NCBI RefSeq assembly: GCF_000372725.1
Contig: NW_005200763.1
Coordinates: 180,983-244,982 of the forward strand
Length of the DNA: 64,000 nucleotides
Direction: 5' to 3'
Origin: Emiliania huxleyi CCMP1516
Lineage: Eukaryota > Haptophyta > Isochrysidales > Noelaerhabdaceae
Part shown: positions 36,520 through 46,986 of the stretch, piece after piece
Layout of the letters: every line of letters begins with the position of its first letter
Numbering within the stretch: the first letter of the stretch is position 1
Notes under the pieces: model-generated
Told to the model about the DNA's origin: nothing
The model's input: only the letters and a program-made list of their open reading frames with translations
Database searches by the model: none
Program-made: the position numbers and the translations under genes

Positions 36520-37722
36520 ATGCCGTTGCTGCCGGACCTGCCCTTCACGCAGTCGAGTGCCTATCACCTAGCAATCTGCATGTGGTACGACACAGCCATC
36601 GCGAGCTCTGCCGGCATCGCCGCCGACATCAACCGCAGGTACGCGGAACGGCACGGCTTTGCATTCGTCTCGAGTGATGTCGTCTACAGTCCGGATCGCC
36701 GCCCATCGTGGCAGCGGCTGAGCCTGATGCTGCGCACTCTCGAGGGCGGAGTGCAAGGCACACCTGTGGCCGCTGTGCTGTGGCTCGATGCTGACGCAGT
36801 CTTCCTGCATGAGAACGGCGACGCGCTTGCGGCGCAGCTCGAGGCACACGGCATTGTGGGTGGCGGGCGAGGCCCCGACATCCTGCTCTCCGGCGATCGT
36901 CCGTCCGACCTCTTCGTCAATACGGGAGTCATGGTCGTCCGCAACACGCCCTACGCGCGCGCTTGGCTGCGCTGGTTTATCAGCCTCAACGCCAGCCGGC
37001 CCGAGACGAGCAAGGACGCGCCGATATGCCTCAAGCTGCTCATGCGCTTCCCGTGGGAGCAGGGCTGTATCGGAGAGCTGTGGCACCGCAACGCGAGCGC
37101 GCTTTGGAGGCACGCCAAGCTCCTGCCGTACGGCGCGCTTCAGACGGCCGCCGCGCCGCCTCAGTTTGTGCGGCCGAGTGCTCCAATTGTGCACTTCATG
37201 CACGGGATCCCGCACCTCGGCAGCCGCACCGAGCCGATGGATCAAAAGGACCGTGAGGACGGGCTGCAAGTGGTCAAAGAGCGGACCGATCTCGTCCTCT
37301 CTGGCGGAAAGCCCGCACCACTCCCGCTGGTCAAGTTCTTCTCGCGGCTCACGCTAGGGCCACACGAGACTATGGCGACGCTCCTCAACGCAAAGCTGCC
37401 GCTCTACCTGTTTCCGCACGACTACCTCACCTCCACCCGCTACTTGAACCCACCGTCAGACAAGCAGCCCAGCGAGTGGCCGCCGGGGGACCCCGCGCTG
37501 CTGCTGAGCGAGGCTCCGCGAAGCGGGGGCAGCGGCAGCGGCACCGCCCGCGCAGCGTTGGACGCCAAGCGCGAGTCTCGGGATCTGCCAACTCGGGACC
37601 CGGGGGGTGAGAAGCAACTCACCACTGCGCCTCCGGTGAGGAGGCCACGGAGCCAGCCAATATTACCGGGGTGGAAGCTGAGGCGGGAGGCCCCGCCAGC
37701 AGAGCTAATCGGTCGCGGATAG
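36520..37722 (+). CDS. GT34-like (GMA12/MNN10) glycosyltransferase
   Basis: Intronless frame of 400 codons from the ATG at 36520; the open frame extends upstream only into a T-rich repeat. AICMWYDTAIASSAGIAADI and RYAERHGFAFV match the start of the family's catalytic domain. AAVLWLDADAVF holds the DxD metal/nucleotide-sugar site, DLFVNTGVMVVRNT is the characteristic acceptor-side block, and PWEQGCIGELW with a later VHFMHG complete it. Family members act in the Golgi on galactose, mannose or xylose linkages. I see no clear signal anchor, so the N-terminus may be incomplete. The C-terminal ~90 residues are disordered. Confidence 0.75.
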   Translation: MPLLPDLPFTQSSAYHLAICMWYDTAIASSAGIAADINRRYAERHGFAFVSSDVVYSPDRRPSWQRLSLMLRTLEGGVQGTPVAAVLWLDADAVFLHENGDALAAQLEAHGIVGGGRGPDILLSGDRPSDLFVNTGVMVVRNTPYARAWLRWFISLNASRPETSKDAPICLKLLMRFPWEQGCIGELWHRNASALWRHAKLLPYGALQTAAAPPQFVRPSAPIVHFMHGIPHLGSRTEPMDQKDREDGLQVVKERTDLVLSGGKPAPLPLVKFFSRLTLGPHETMATLLNAKLPLYLFPHDYLTSTRYLNPPSDKQPSEWPPGDPALLLSEAPRSGGSGSGTARAALDAKRESRDLPTRDPGGEKQLTTAPPVRRPRSQPILPGWKLRREAPPAELIGRG

Positions 37723-38059
37723 AGTGAACAAAGGGCAAAGGCGGGCGACTACCGACTCTTGTCTCTTCGAGCACCGGGGGAGACATGTTGATGAGGAGCA
37801 CTGGCGTGACGCGTGCATGCGCGATGCGGAGGCGCGCGCGTACACAAAAATATCTTGCGCGTTTGTGGGGATGTCAATTATTGATAAATAATTATACTCT
37901 CGAGTCTCATTGAGCAGCTGCACTCTAGAGAACGCGCACGGGTCGGGGCAGGCGCGCAGCGCGAGGGCGCGCGTGGCTCTTTGGCGTCCGTTTTGGGATT
38001 GTAGTCACACGGCTCAAGAGAGAAGTCGACAGTGAGCATGTGGCGATGCAGCCACACAA

Positions 38060-39150
38060 TCAAGGCTCGAGTGAGGCCCAGCGCGTCTCCGGCGGCGGCG
38101 CGTGCCGGCGAAGGAAGGCGATGAAGCGCGCCGCCACGGCCTCCGAGAAGTCGCCGTCGCGCCACCGCTCGAGCAGCTCAGAGTTCGGTGCAAGGCGCGC
38201 CACCTGATGTTGACAAGAGTCGCCGTGGGCGCGAGGCGCCACAGAACGGGAGAGGTGCTGCCCGCCGCAGCGGCCGCGCGCACCTCCCTCGCCACCTCGG
38301 CGGGGTGGTAGATGTCTTTCCCTGTGCACAAGAGAGCCGCGCGTGAAGAGGCGCTGCTACAGCTACGTGAGCTGGGCGGTCGACGGCCGTGGCCGGCGGT
38401 CACGAGCAGCGGCGTCTGCACCGCGGAGACCTCCTCGCGCGACGCGGAAAAGACGAACTTTTCGGTGCCGCTCTCGAACATCGCTCCGTGCAGCCGCTGC
38501 AGCTCGGCGTCGGTCGCGCGGCCGGCGGAGCACATCTCCTGCGCCCACGCACCGAACCAGTCGCGCGTGGAGGCGGCGTTGGTGCCCTCCCACCCGCCTG
38601 CCTCCGTCGTGTGCTCCGCCACGCCGATGGGCTGCAGCATCAGCGCGCCGCTGAAGCGCTCCGGCGAGTGACGCAGCAGCCGAAAGATGTACGACGGCCC
38701 TGCGCACGAGGCCAGTGCCGAGTTTTGGCCGAGATGGAGGCGAGGTCTATATCCGCAGCCGGAAGAGCCGGGTGGTGTGTGCAGCGGCGTGCGTGAGAGA
38801 CTGACTGAGACTGACTGAGACTGACCGATACACTGGCCGATGAGCAAGCAGCGACCGATCCCGAGGTGGTCGAGCACGGCAATCTGGTCCTCGGCGAACG
38901 CGTCCCAGCCGGCCGCTGCGTCCACCGGCCCGGAGGAGTCTCCTGCGTTCCGCTGATCCATGGCGACCACGGTGAAGTCCTCGTCGCCGAGGCGGCTCCA
39001 CGCGTCCCACGGCTGTGCGCGCCACATCCCAATGGAGGAGCGCATGCCGCCGGGCGCAATCAGCAGGACGGGGATACCCGCAGTCGCACCGCGCACGGCA
39101 AAGGCGATGGTGGCGCCGCGAGTGGCGACAGTGCCCGATCGCACCAGCAT
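38060..39150 (-). CDS. Alpha/beta hydrolase with cysteine at the nucleophile position
   Basis: The ATG at 39150 starts a typical hydrolase: VLLIAPGGMRSSIGMW (oxyanion region), FTVVAMDQRNAGDSSGP, and RCLLIGQCIG at the nucleophile elbow. The intron after CIG (GT-AG, with GTCAGTCTCA repeats at its 5' end) leads to GPSYIFRLLRHSPERFSGAL. Next are RDWFGAWAQEMCSAGR and TPLLVTAGHG. A second intron precedes GKDIYHPAEVAREV, which supplies the catalytic His. The C-terminal exon has ELLERWRDGDFSEAVAARF. The elbow reads G-x-C-x-G rather than G-x-S-x-G, as in dienelactone hydrolase. Substrate unknown. Confidence 0.72.
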
Positions 39151-39334
39151 TCGTCGGAAACGCAGCGGGCGTTGCGTACCTCGTGTTTGGCGGAGGCGTC
39201 GCTACCAGAGCTTGGCAACCTTAGTGGCCGCAGGCCACACGCCCGTAGGGCGTAACTAGTCGCGCGCGTAAGCGCGCGAAGAAAATTTTCACAAATCCGT
39301 AGGTACTTACCCTGGGGAAGGCCTTGTTTTCAGA

Positions 39335-39440
39335 AAGAAAGAAAGAAAACAGGCAACCCAAGGGAGGGATGGGAGGACGGTACGCCGCCACCACACAGGG
39401 ATTTTAGGGGAGAAGTGTGGTGTTAGCCGTCGCCCACCCG
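39335..39440 (+). repeat. Tail copy of the dispersed AT-hook element
   Basis: AGAAAGAAAGAAAG run followed by AAGGGAGGGATGGGAGGACG and CCGCCACCACACAGGGATTTT. Matches 42568-42660 in the same orientation and 33390-33470 inverted. Confidence 0.8.
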
Positions 39441-39705
39441 TCCTTAGCGAGTGATGCAATCACGTTCTTGTTTTGCCCAAAACAAGACCGTACTCGCACG
39501 TTCTTATTGGCTGTGGCAAAGACACGCTCCGCCTCCTTCGCCGTCGCCAGCGGCGCTGCACCATGCACGCGTACTTTCCGCCCGCCGATGCAGCGGCGCC
39601 CGCGGCCGCCGGCGCGGGCGAGGCGGCAGACGGCTGCGGACAGCGGCACTACCCGCGGGCGCGCCGGCGCCGCCGCAGGCGGCTGCGTCCGGCCCCGAGG
39701 TGGCA

Positions 39706-40143
39706 ATGCCGTCGTACCAGCCGTGGAAGCAGTCCCGGCCGGAGTGGAAAGGCTGCACTGCAGAGCAGTGGGCCGCCTCCCGCTGCAAGACCGACGACTA
39801 CATCGCACCCACGATGCCCAAGGGTTCTGCGCCCGGCAAGATGTGGTCCTTTGGCGTCTGCCAAAAGGGGGCGGTGGTACGAAGCAGTGGCGCTGCCTTT
39901 GCCCGACGGCTGGACCACGCGGAACGGTGGTCCCGTGCGGCAAGATCCTCACCTTCCCCGACAACGGCAACATTTGGAGCTCGTGCGCAAACCCCCTGCC
40001 AGCCGACGGCCCCACACACACCCCTTTCCAGATTGCCTGTTTGAGACGTCCCCCAACTCCTCTGACCTCGTGCGGTCTCGTAGGCACTTCAGGAACAAGC
40101 ACCCAAAGGAGTTCGACGACGCCAATAACGCGGCTGAGGTCTG
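39706..40143 (+). pseudogene. BED-like zinc-finger protein remnant
   Basis: From the ATG at 39706: MPSYQPWKQSRPEWKGCTAE...GKMWSFGVCQKG. The reading then shifts by one at a G-run near 39866 into KQWRCLC...VPCGKILTFPDNGNIWSS. A final segment in a third frame reads RRHFRNKHPKEFDDANNA and stop at 40143. W..C.C, then C, then HFRNKH resembles a BED/C2H2 finger of the type carried by hAT transposases. The last frame change may be an intron (TAG acceptor near 40083), but the G-run shift is not explained by one. It lies next to a dispersed repeat. An Ala-rich frame upstream (from 39562) may be its start. Confidence 0.4.
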
Positions 40144-40574
40144 AAGCGCTGCGGCGGCGGCGGCGGGTGGTTGTGTGTGGGTGGGTGGGTGGGGGGGGGG
40201 GGCGCTCTCGAGGTCGGCGATGGGAGGGTGGGGTGGGTGCGCCGTGGGTGCGCTGTTTGTGTACATCTTAACAAGTGCTTAACAAGCATGACGACCGACG
40301 GTGGGACCACGACCGACCACTGCGACACCGAAGGTATGACCGAGGAGGTCGCGGCCGAGAACGCGCCGCTGGTGAACGGCCAGGGATACGTTTGGGCCGA
40401 GGGCTACGGCGGCCGCCCCGGCTGGGTTCTCTGCGTAGATTAGGGCCAGGATAGGGCCAGGAGCCGCCGACATCCGGCGCGAGGACCGGCTCTTGCGCAC
40501 AGAAGCGAGCGGAGCGAGCCGAAGAGAAAATTTGAGGCGTAAGGTCGTACTTGCATGTATGTACGTCCCTGTTT

Positions 40575-40700
40575 TGACAGTACGTACGTACTTTTAGCTT
40601 ACTGGGAGAAAAGAGAGAGGGGGTTGTGTTCTCTAGGCCCCTAGGGGCCCTACGCGCGGCGTGAGAGCTCTCTCTCTCAGTACGTACGTAGTGTCGAAGT
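40575..40700 (+). mobile_element. Short MITE-like element, copy 2, ends TACGTACGTA
   Basis: Begins AGTACGTACGTACTTTTAGC and ends CTCAGTACGTACGTAG, so it has ~12-bp inverted termini. The core GGCCCCTAGGGGCC is a perfect palindrome. Related inverted to 33797-33903. Confidence 0.75.
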
Positions 40701-40745
40701 ACGTCCGTGGTTGAGCTGAGGCGCACGTACGCGAGGGGCGCTGGC

Positions 40746-42424
40746 ATGCTTCCGTACTCGTCATTCCTCTCGACGTCGAGTTTCCTCCTCAACGCATCCT
40801 TTCGCCCCGCACCACTCTCTACAATCATCTCAACCGTCGTCGAAGCTGCAAAGGCCGTGCCAGCAGCCGCGTGCAACCTCGCATCCTTCGGCTTCACCAT
40901 CTCTCTCGGCCTCGCGATGCTCTGCGTGCCGCTCGTTATCTCGACGTGTGTATGGACGGTCTGGACTCTGGCCGCCGTCGGACCCGCCCGCAAGACCCTC
41001 TCAACCATCCTCATGTGCGGACTGGGTCCGCTTGTCCTGCCTCTCCTCTCCTCTATTGTCCTCGGCATCGCCTGGGTAGCCTTCAGCGTGCTGGCCGCAG
41101 CAGCTGCCACGCTGCTTCCCTGTGTGGTACTCCTCAGCGCTCTCTACTGGGGACTCGTCAGCGCGGCGGAGTTTCGCACCAGGGAGAGGCGAAAGCCGCA
41201 GGACGGCGCGCAGGACATCACGTTCACAGAGATGCTTCTGGCCATCTTTGCCGCCGCCACCTCCCTCGCCGTCACCGGCCCGGTCGTCCTCCTCCTCACG
41301 CTGATCAAGAGCCCGTTGGTGCTCCTCGGAGCCACTGTCTCAGCTTCATCGCAAGCGCTTGGCGCAATCTGGAAGTCAAGGGCTGGTCCGTTTGGCTCAC
41401 TTCTGCTGCTGGTCCTGTTCGCCCTCGGGTTTTCGGTCGGCGTGCCTTGCCTCGCCATTGCCATCGCCCTCTCCGCGCTCGTCAAGCTCGTCGGGTGCGC
41501 GCTGTGGCCTGGGTACGTCGCGTGTGGCTGGCTGCGGACCGTTGGCGCCAAGCGCCGGGTGGCACACCGCCGCCTCACTGTTCGAGCAGTGCGCGCGCGG
41601 CTGTCGGATGCAAGCAGGTGGTCTGGCTCTCCGACATTGTCACCAATGCCAGTATCTTGCTGCGACCTGACCTCGCTGCGCAGGCCGTACACGAGTTCGG
41701 CGACCTCGCCCGGGGCGCACGGCGCGAGCTATCGCCAGAGGTGAGGTGCGTCTCGTGGTTTCCGCCAGCGGTGATCGGAGTCTTTGGTGGCCGGGTCGGC
41801 GGCGGCGGTGGGGAGTGGCGTGTGGAGGTGGGGAGGCTTGCGGCCAAGGCAGGCGTGGAGAGCGGAGCTTTCGAGAGGATGTGGGGGGCATTCTTTGCTG
41901 CCGTCGAAGCCTCCGGCCGCCGGTGCCTCGCAGAGGGCCTGTTGACTGAGGACGCCATCCTCGAGGCGCAGCCTAGCCTAATCGTCGGGCTGCCCTCCCT
42001 CGTGCTCTTCGAAGCCGTTGTGCGCTCGCCACCCAACGACGACGCGCTCACCTTGCGCGACGGCACCGAGCTCACAAATAGCAGCCGACCGCGAGGCGCG
42101 TGGGCCGATGCGCGCTGGGCCGAGCTGATGCGGGCCAAGCACAAGTGGCAGCAGCACGAGGCGCGGATCCTGTCCGGCCTGGGTAGCGACGCGCTGCAAC
42201 GGTCGCGCCGTGCGTTGGAGGCGGTCCTCCTCGCTGGCGGCGAGGATCCGACGGAGCTGTCGGAGAAGCTGGCGGCGCTGGTTGGCCCAGGGGAAGAGGA
42301 GCTGTCTGGTCCGGAGCGCGACGTGCGACAGGCACTCTACGTCGCCGCCCTCGCGTGCGCGGGACACGCCATCTTCAAACGGCATTGCAACGATGCGCTG
42401 CAGGCGGTCCTCTCGGTCGACTGA
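40746..42424 (+). CDS. Unknown multi-pass membrane protein
   Basis: The ATG at 40746 gives an exon with five to seven hydrophobic helices (FGFTISLGLAMLCVPLVIST, GLGPLVLPLLSSIVLGIAWV, VSAAEF region, LAVTGPVVLLLTLIKSPLVL, GSLLLLVLFALGFSVGVPCL). A short intron (about 41559-41616, GT-AG) joins CGWLRTVGAKRR to VVWLSDIVTNASILLRPDLA. A second intron near 41741-41828 is possible but not needed for frame. The ~250-residue C-terminal part is soluble and helical (FERMWGAFFAAVEASGRRCL, DVRQALYVAALACAG). I do not recognise the family. Likely an integral endomembrane or plastid-envelope protein. Confidence 0.65.
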
Positions 42425-42564
42425 CTGGAGCTTGTGCATGATACACCGAATGGAGGGAAAGAGCGGCCCTTTGGCGGCCGGTATTCGTTTTTTCTATGCT
42501 AGAGAGGACTTATAAAATCGCTCCTCATCCGGCAAACCCCGCTGTCAGTTCACCCCTCGGGTAT

Positions 42565-42870
42565 GTAGAAAGAAAGAAAACAGAGACGCCACAAGGGAGG
42601 GATGCGGAGGACCACGGCACGCCGCCACCACACAGGGATTTTAAGGAGAGGAGTGTGGTGGTGCTAGGTGCTAGCATGGCCGTCGCCCACCCTTGGGAGT
42701 CTGCCTCTTCCTATCTCTCTTCGCAGTCTCTCGCCGCTTCTCGCTGCAACCTTCATGCCACCTCGCGGTCGTCCCACTCTCGTCGTTCTCTCTCCTGTCG
42801 GCTGTCGCTTGACGCTTCATCCTCTGACTCATCGCGCTCCTCTGCCTCGTTCTGTGACGACGCCGACGGG
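42565..42870 (+). mobile_element. Dispersed element with AT-hook-coding segment, copy B
   Basis: Same order as 33180-33480, inverted relative to it: AGAAAGAAAG run, GGGAGGGATGC, CCACCACACAGGGATTTTAA, then a block whose minus strand encodes a basic segment like that of copy A. Identity is lower in the coding part. Confidence 0.7.
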
Positions 42871-42956
42871 TATGTTCGTAAGCATTCCGGGGAAATTCTT
42901 TTCTACCTAGTACGCAGTGTGCGCCCTCCTGTCTGGTATAGAACAGCCACTCCGCT

Positions 42957-43052
42957 GTGAACCTCTCACAGACCAGCGCATAGCGCCATAGGACGTATTT
43001 TCTTGTCAATAACAAGGCTGTGAGTATTTTCTTCTCAATAACAAGGCTGTGA
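42957..43052 (-). repeat. Dispersed CAGCCTTGTTATT repeat, inverted copy
   Basis: Reverse complement of the repeat at 17474-17550 with two half-units around TATTTTCTTCTCAATAACAA. It abuts the 5' end of the TMEM14-like gene. Confidence 0.85.
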
Positions 43053-43138
43053 ACACCGAGGGGCCTCCGTCTTGCGCTTCTGCTGCTCGGAGAAGAAGTG
43101 CGCCCTCTCGCTTCGCTCGACGCCACCCCTTGGCAGCA

Positions 43139-43525
43139 ATGGCTGACGTACCAAATGCAGCTCCTGTCGCCTGCGTGCTGGCCGGCCACGGCTTATTCCT
43201 CCTCGGATGCGGCTGGTACGGCGCCAAGATCTCCGGCTGGACAGCCATGCACAGCCTGTACGCTGGCGCTGGAGGCGGCGCAGCGCTGGGTGTCTGCGGC
43301 CTCCTCACCGTTGGCGGCACGCGTAAGCTGTACATGATCGGTGTGCACGTCGGCCTGTTGCTCCAGCTCGCGTTTAGCGCCGTCTTTGGGCTGCAAGCGT
43401 GGAGGTCGTACGGCGTACCAGCCAAGGCGGACCGGTTTCCGCTCTTTGTCGTCATGTGCGGCGGCTCGGTGCTCGCGCTTGGGCTGATGCGCGCCTTCAA
43501 ACCGAAGGCTAAGGAGAAGAAGTGA
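43139..43525 (+). CDS. TMEM14-like small four-helix membrane protein
   Basis: 128 codons, intronless. Four hydrophobic segments: VACVLAGHGLFLLGCGWYGA, AGAGGGAALGVCGLLTVGG, MIGVHVGLLLQLAFSAVFGL and PLFVVMCGGSVLALGLMRAF, with a basic C-terminus (KPKAKEKK). Size, Gly-rich helices and order fit the TMEM14 family (mitochondrial inner membrane or plastid envelope lipid/porphyrin transport). I chose the ATG at 43139 because the open frame upstream is contributed by a dispersed repeat. Two helices lack strong family signatures, so the assignment is moderate. Confidence 0.55.
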   Translation: MADVPNAAPVACVLAGHGLFLLGCGWYGAKISGWTAMHSLYAGAGGGAALGVCGLLTVGGTRKLYMIGVHVGLLLQLAFSAVFGLQAWRSYGVPAKADRFPLFVVMCGGSVLALGLMRAFKPKAKEKK

Positions 43526-43781
43526 GAGGCGCCCCGTGCATAGTTCAGCCCCCAGCACGGGCTAAAGGTAGAACGACAAACTTACTTGTGATCTTGAGCA
43601 TGCGCACAACCGCCCGGCCGCCCGCGGTACCCTGATCCCTGTCATAGTCACTGTACCTTTTTAACACTATATGACTTTGGAGAATTCACATGACTTTAGG
43701 TTGAAGACACACACTGAGGAGAGAAGGTGCGCTACGATACCACGCGCACGGGATTAGAGCATGATTCCATGAAAATTCCAG

Positions 43782-45440
43782 CTACAGTTCATCGTCCAAG
43801 TCACCTGCTGCTCTTCTGTCCTCCGTGCCGGTGCCGCTACCGGCCCGGCACGGCTGCGAGAGACAGCTCTCGCCGCCCGCCCCGTCTCCACTGCCACCGC
43901 CGCCGCCAGAAGCGGCGGCCTCGCTCACCACCACCGCTGGCGCCTCCGCAGAGGGGACCAGCTTGACGAGGGCGGCGGGCACCTGCTCACAGCTTGCGGC
44001 GTGAAGAGGGGACCCTCGCGCGGTTGGGACGAAGGCCGTGAAGAGGGGACCAGCTGAATGAGGGCGACGGCGACGGCGCGGGCGAGCGAAGCGCTGGCCG
44101 CCGCCGCCTCTGCCGCCAGCGACGCGAGGGTGGGGCCCCACCGGAGCACGAGCGGGCCGCCGTGCGCCGCGCCCGCCTGCTCACAGCTCGGAGCTGTGAA
44201 GAGACGCCGCCCACTTGTCACGAGACGCGTCCGCCGCCTTCGCCTCGACAGCGCGAGAGCAGAACGACGCGGCGGCGGCGGCGGCGTCGCGGGCAGCAGA
44301 TGCGAGGGCTGGTCCGTGGAGGGCTGCGGCGGCCGCCGCGCCAGACGCCAGACGCGACGAGGCCGCCGCCGCCGCCGCCGCCGCCGCGCCGCCCCGCCAC
44401 GCCGCGCCGCCGACAGCAGAGCTGGCCGCGATGGCGGTGCTCGAGAGGGCGGAGGAGAGGGCGGCGGCGTTGGCGGCGGCGGCGGCGGCGTGGGGGCGGA
44501 GCGCCGCAGCCGCGTCGCGCAGTGTGGCGCCTGCCGTGCGGCGCGTGTGCGGCGACATGAGCAGCACCAGCGGGAAGAGCGAGAGCACCTGAGCGCCCGA
44601 GGCGCACGCGTGAGCCGTTCACTCTGCGGCGGGTCCGGCGCGAGAGCAGCGGAGGCACGATGTGGGGAGGAGAGGCGGAGACGGCGCCGCACGCGACGAT
44701 CACCCAGATCAGGTCGGAGGAGGTGAGGTGCAGCAGCGGCTCGAAGGCGCCTGCTCACAGCCAAATGCCTGTCCAGCGGCGGCAGCCCGACGCGTGACGG
44801 CAGCGGCGCAGCGGCGCCGAGGGCGTCGGCGAGGAGGTAGAGGGTGGCGAGCGCTGCGACGCCCGCGAGGGGGGAGGAGTGCGGGCAGGCGCGCCAGAAG
44901 AAGCCGCCAAACAGGTAGACCTGTGCCGCGCGTCGCAGGTGTGGAGAGGCGGCAGGGCCCAGGGTGCGGGACAGAGGTGCAGCCCGCCAGTGCGGCGCCA
45001 CCAAGGCCCGAGTGCAGCATCGCGGGCACCGCGGCGGCCGGGAGAAGGACGAAGAGGACAAAGCCGTCGAGCGGCGAGCCGAGCGGCGCCAGCATGCTCT
45101 GGAAGCTCTTGTCCCGCCGGCAGACGGCGGTGGCGGGAAGGACCGCGAGCGAGGCGACGAGGCCAGTCAAGAGGTAGAGCTTGCAGATCACGAGCAGGAT
45201 GAGGTATGCCTTGCCGACAAAGGCTGCCAGCTCGGGCCAGGGCGTATCTGGTGCCGCCGACGAGGACGACGAGCGCCGCGTGCTCTCCGATCCGCGAGGC
45301 GTGCTGTCGGGAGGATCGGCCGGCGCCGCCGCCTGTTGCTGCAGCAGGCGTATGCCGACAAGGGAGGCGAACGTGGCAAGCGAGGCAGCGGCGACGCCGA
45401 GCGTCATGACGATGGAGCCGGCGAGCAGGTCGGCAATCAT
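43782..45440 (-). CDS. Unknown multi-pass membrane protein with Ala-rich tail
   Basis: The ATG at 45440 opens with IADLLAGSIVMTLGVAAASL and later ILLVICKLYLLTGLVASLAV and GFVLFVLLPAAAVPAML, all helix-like. Further exons add VYLFGGFFWRACPHSSPLAG, LATLYLLADALGA and DLIWVIVACGAVSASPP. The C-terminal exons are extremely Ala-rich (residue runs such as AAALRPHAAAAAANAAALSS) and end SCLSQPCRAGSGTGTEDRR. Introns ending near 43983 and 44177 show the TTCAC...GTGAGCAG hairpin. A LIQLVPSS/LVKLVPSA doublet near 43957-44075 points to a local duplication spanning an intron. Function unknown. Confidence 0.55.
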
Positions 45441-45672
45441 CGGGCGGCAGGTGTCCTTCCGCTAATCTACTCGAGTAGCGGGCCCGGCCGCGCGGTGCTC
45501 AGGATTTTTTATTGCACTCGCCGGTCGGAGACCATGGGAAGGCGAACAAGAGGAAGAACTCAGAGGAGAGGGGAACCTCCTCCGGAGTGAGGATGAGGAC
45601 CTTGCGCGAAGGGGCCCTGAGCGGTGACGTCGTGTGAGAGTGCGTGTCGTGTTCATGTCTGGTGTTCACTAT

Positions 45673-45900
45673 AGCTCCGAGTAGAGGGGGCGGTCTGCTG
45701 CTAGGGGAAACCCGGAGCGCGGAGCCAACCCTCGGAGACCCGTGTTTACTTTAAGGCCCTTTCCCTGCGAACGCGCACCCCCGGGGCTAGGGCTCTCTTG
45801 CCCGCAACCCGATCCCGATCATCCGGCCCGCTGGGTGCGCTTCTCAGCTCCCCGGCCCTGGATGTGAGGCTAATGACTGCACTCCAAGTGCTCCAAGTGC
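45673..45900 (+). repeat. Dispersed repeat, copy 2
   Basis: Same-orientation copy of 14064-14356 lacking one ~77-bp module. Both copies end in a segment that could encode MTALQVLQ, which in this copy runs straight into the broken transporter gene. Confidence 0.85.
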
Positions 45901-46986
45901 CGGCGGCGCGGTGGCATGGGGAATGCGAACGCCGACGCGCTGGACGGGTCCACAGCGGTCCGCGAGAGCTGCTATATGCCGATCGCAGCGCGGTGGTCAC
46001 CTGCACCCTGTATAGCATTTGCAGTGCGGCGCTGCTGCTGCTGAACAAAGTGTAGCCCTCCTTTTGGTATATAACAAAGTGATCATAAGCTGTATATGCG
46101 CCGCTGCCGTCGATGGTATCAACGCTTCAGTTCTTGGCGACCGTGCTGGCGGCGCTCTTTGCGATGGTCCAGGGCGTAGCTCCGGTGGACCGCTTCCTGT
46201 GGGAGCGCGCCAGGCATTACCTCCTGTACGTGGCGATGTTTTGTGACGTCTACCATCTACTGTAACTTCAAAGTGCTCGAAGTGTCCAACGTGGAGACTC
46301 TGATCGTCGCACGATCCTGCGTGCCGTGCCTAGTCGCGCTGCTCGAGTACGCCTTTCTGGGCCGCCAGCTCCCATCCTGCCGCTCGTGGCTCGCGATGCT
46401 CGTCATGTGCAGTGGCGCGGTGGGCTATACGTTATGAGCGACGCGGGCCTTGATGGCAGGGTTGACAGCATACACCTGGATCACAGTCTACTTTCTCGTG
46501 GTAGCAGTGGAATCCGCCTACGGCAAGCATATCGTTGGCCCACACCTCGGCTTTGGAAGCATGTGGGGTCCGACGCTGTACACCAACACTATCTCCATCC
46601 CCCCGATGGTCGCTATCGGGCTCCTCTCTGGTGAGCAAGAGGCTCTCTTGCGTCACGCCGACTGCTCCAAGTCCAGCCCGGTGGAGGATGCCGACTCGAA
46701 CCAAGCCGTCGTTCTTCTCGTCCTCATCTCGTGCGCTCTCGGCGTGGCTGTCGCGTTCCTCGGCTTCGAGGCTAGGAGGCTCGTGTCGGCGACGTGCTTC
46801 ACAGTGTTGGGCGTGGCGGGGAAAATGGCGACGGTGACCGCCAACGGGCTGATCTGGGACAAGCACGCCTCGCCCGAGGGTATTGCGTTTCTGGCGGCCT
46901 GCCTGGCCGGTGCGGCCATATACCAGCAATCTCCGCTGCGAAGCGGGGCGATCCAAAGGAGAGAGACTTTGCCGCTATCTAGATAA
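45870..46986 (+). pseudogene. Broken nucleotide-sugar (GDP-mannose-like) transporter, SLC35/GONST-like
   Basis: TM1-like AVVTCTLYSICSAALLLLNK, then VSTLQFLATVLAALFAMVQG, ARHYLLYVAMF, NFKVLEVSNVETLIVARSC, LAMLVMCSGAVGYTL, MAGLTAYTWITVYFLVVAVE, and near the end FTVLGVAGKMATVTANGLIWDKHASPEG. The last block is diagnostic of GDP-mannose-type transporters of the Golgi. The blocks lie in the right order but not in one frame: shifts near 46055-46110 and 46225, and an in-frame TGA at 46435-46437 between GYTL and MAGLTAYTW. Short unusual introns could explain some breaks, but I find no clean splice pairs for all three. I favour a pseudogene. The breaks are described as seen and not repaired. Confidence 0.6.

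Noticed and set aside
40287..40443. Small frame ending GYGGRPGWVLCVD
   Set aside because: Only ~50 codons, no motif, next to a G-run and a MITE-like element; cannot be supported as a gene.
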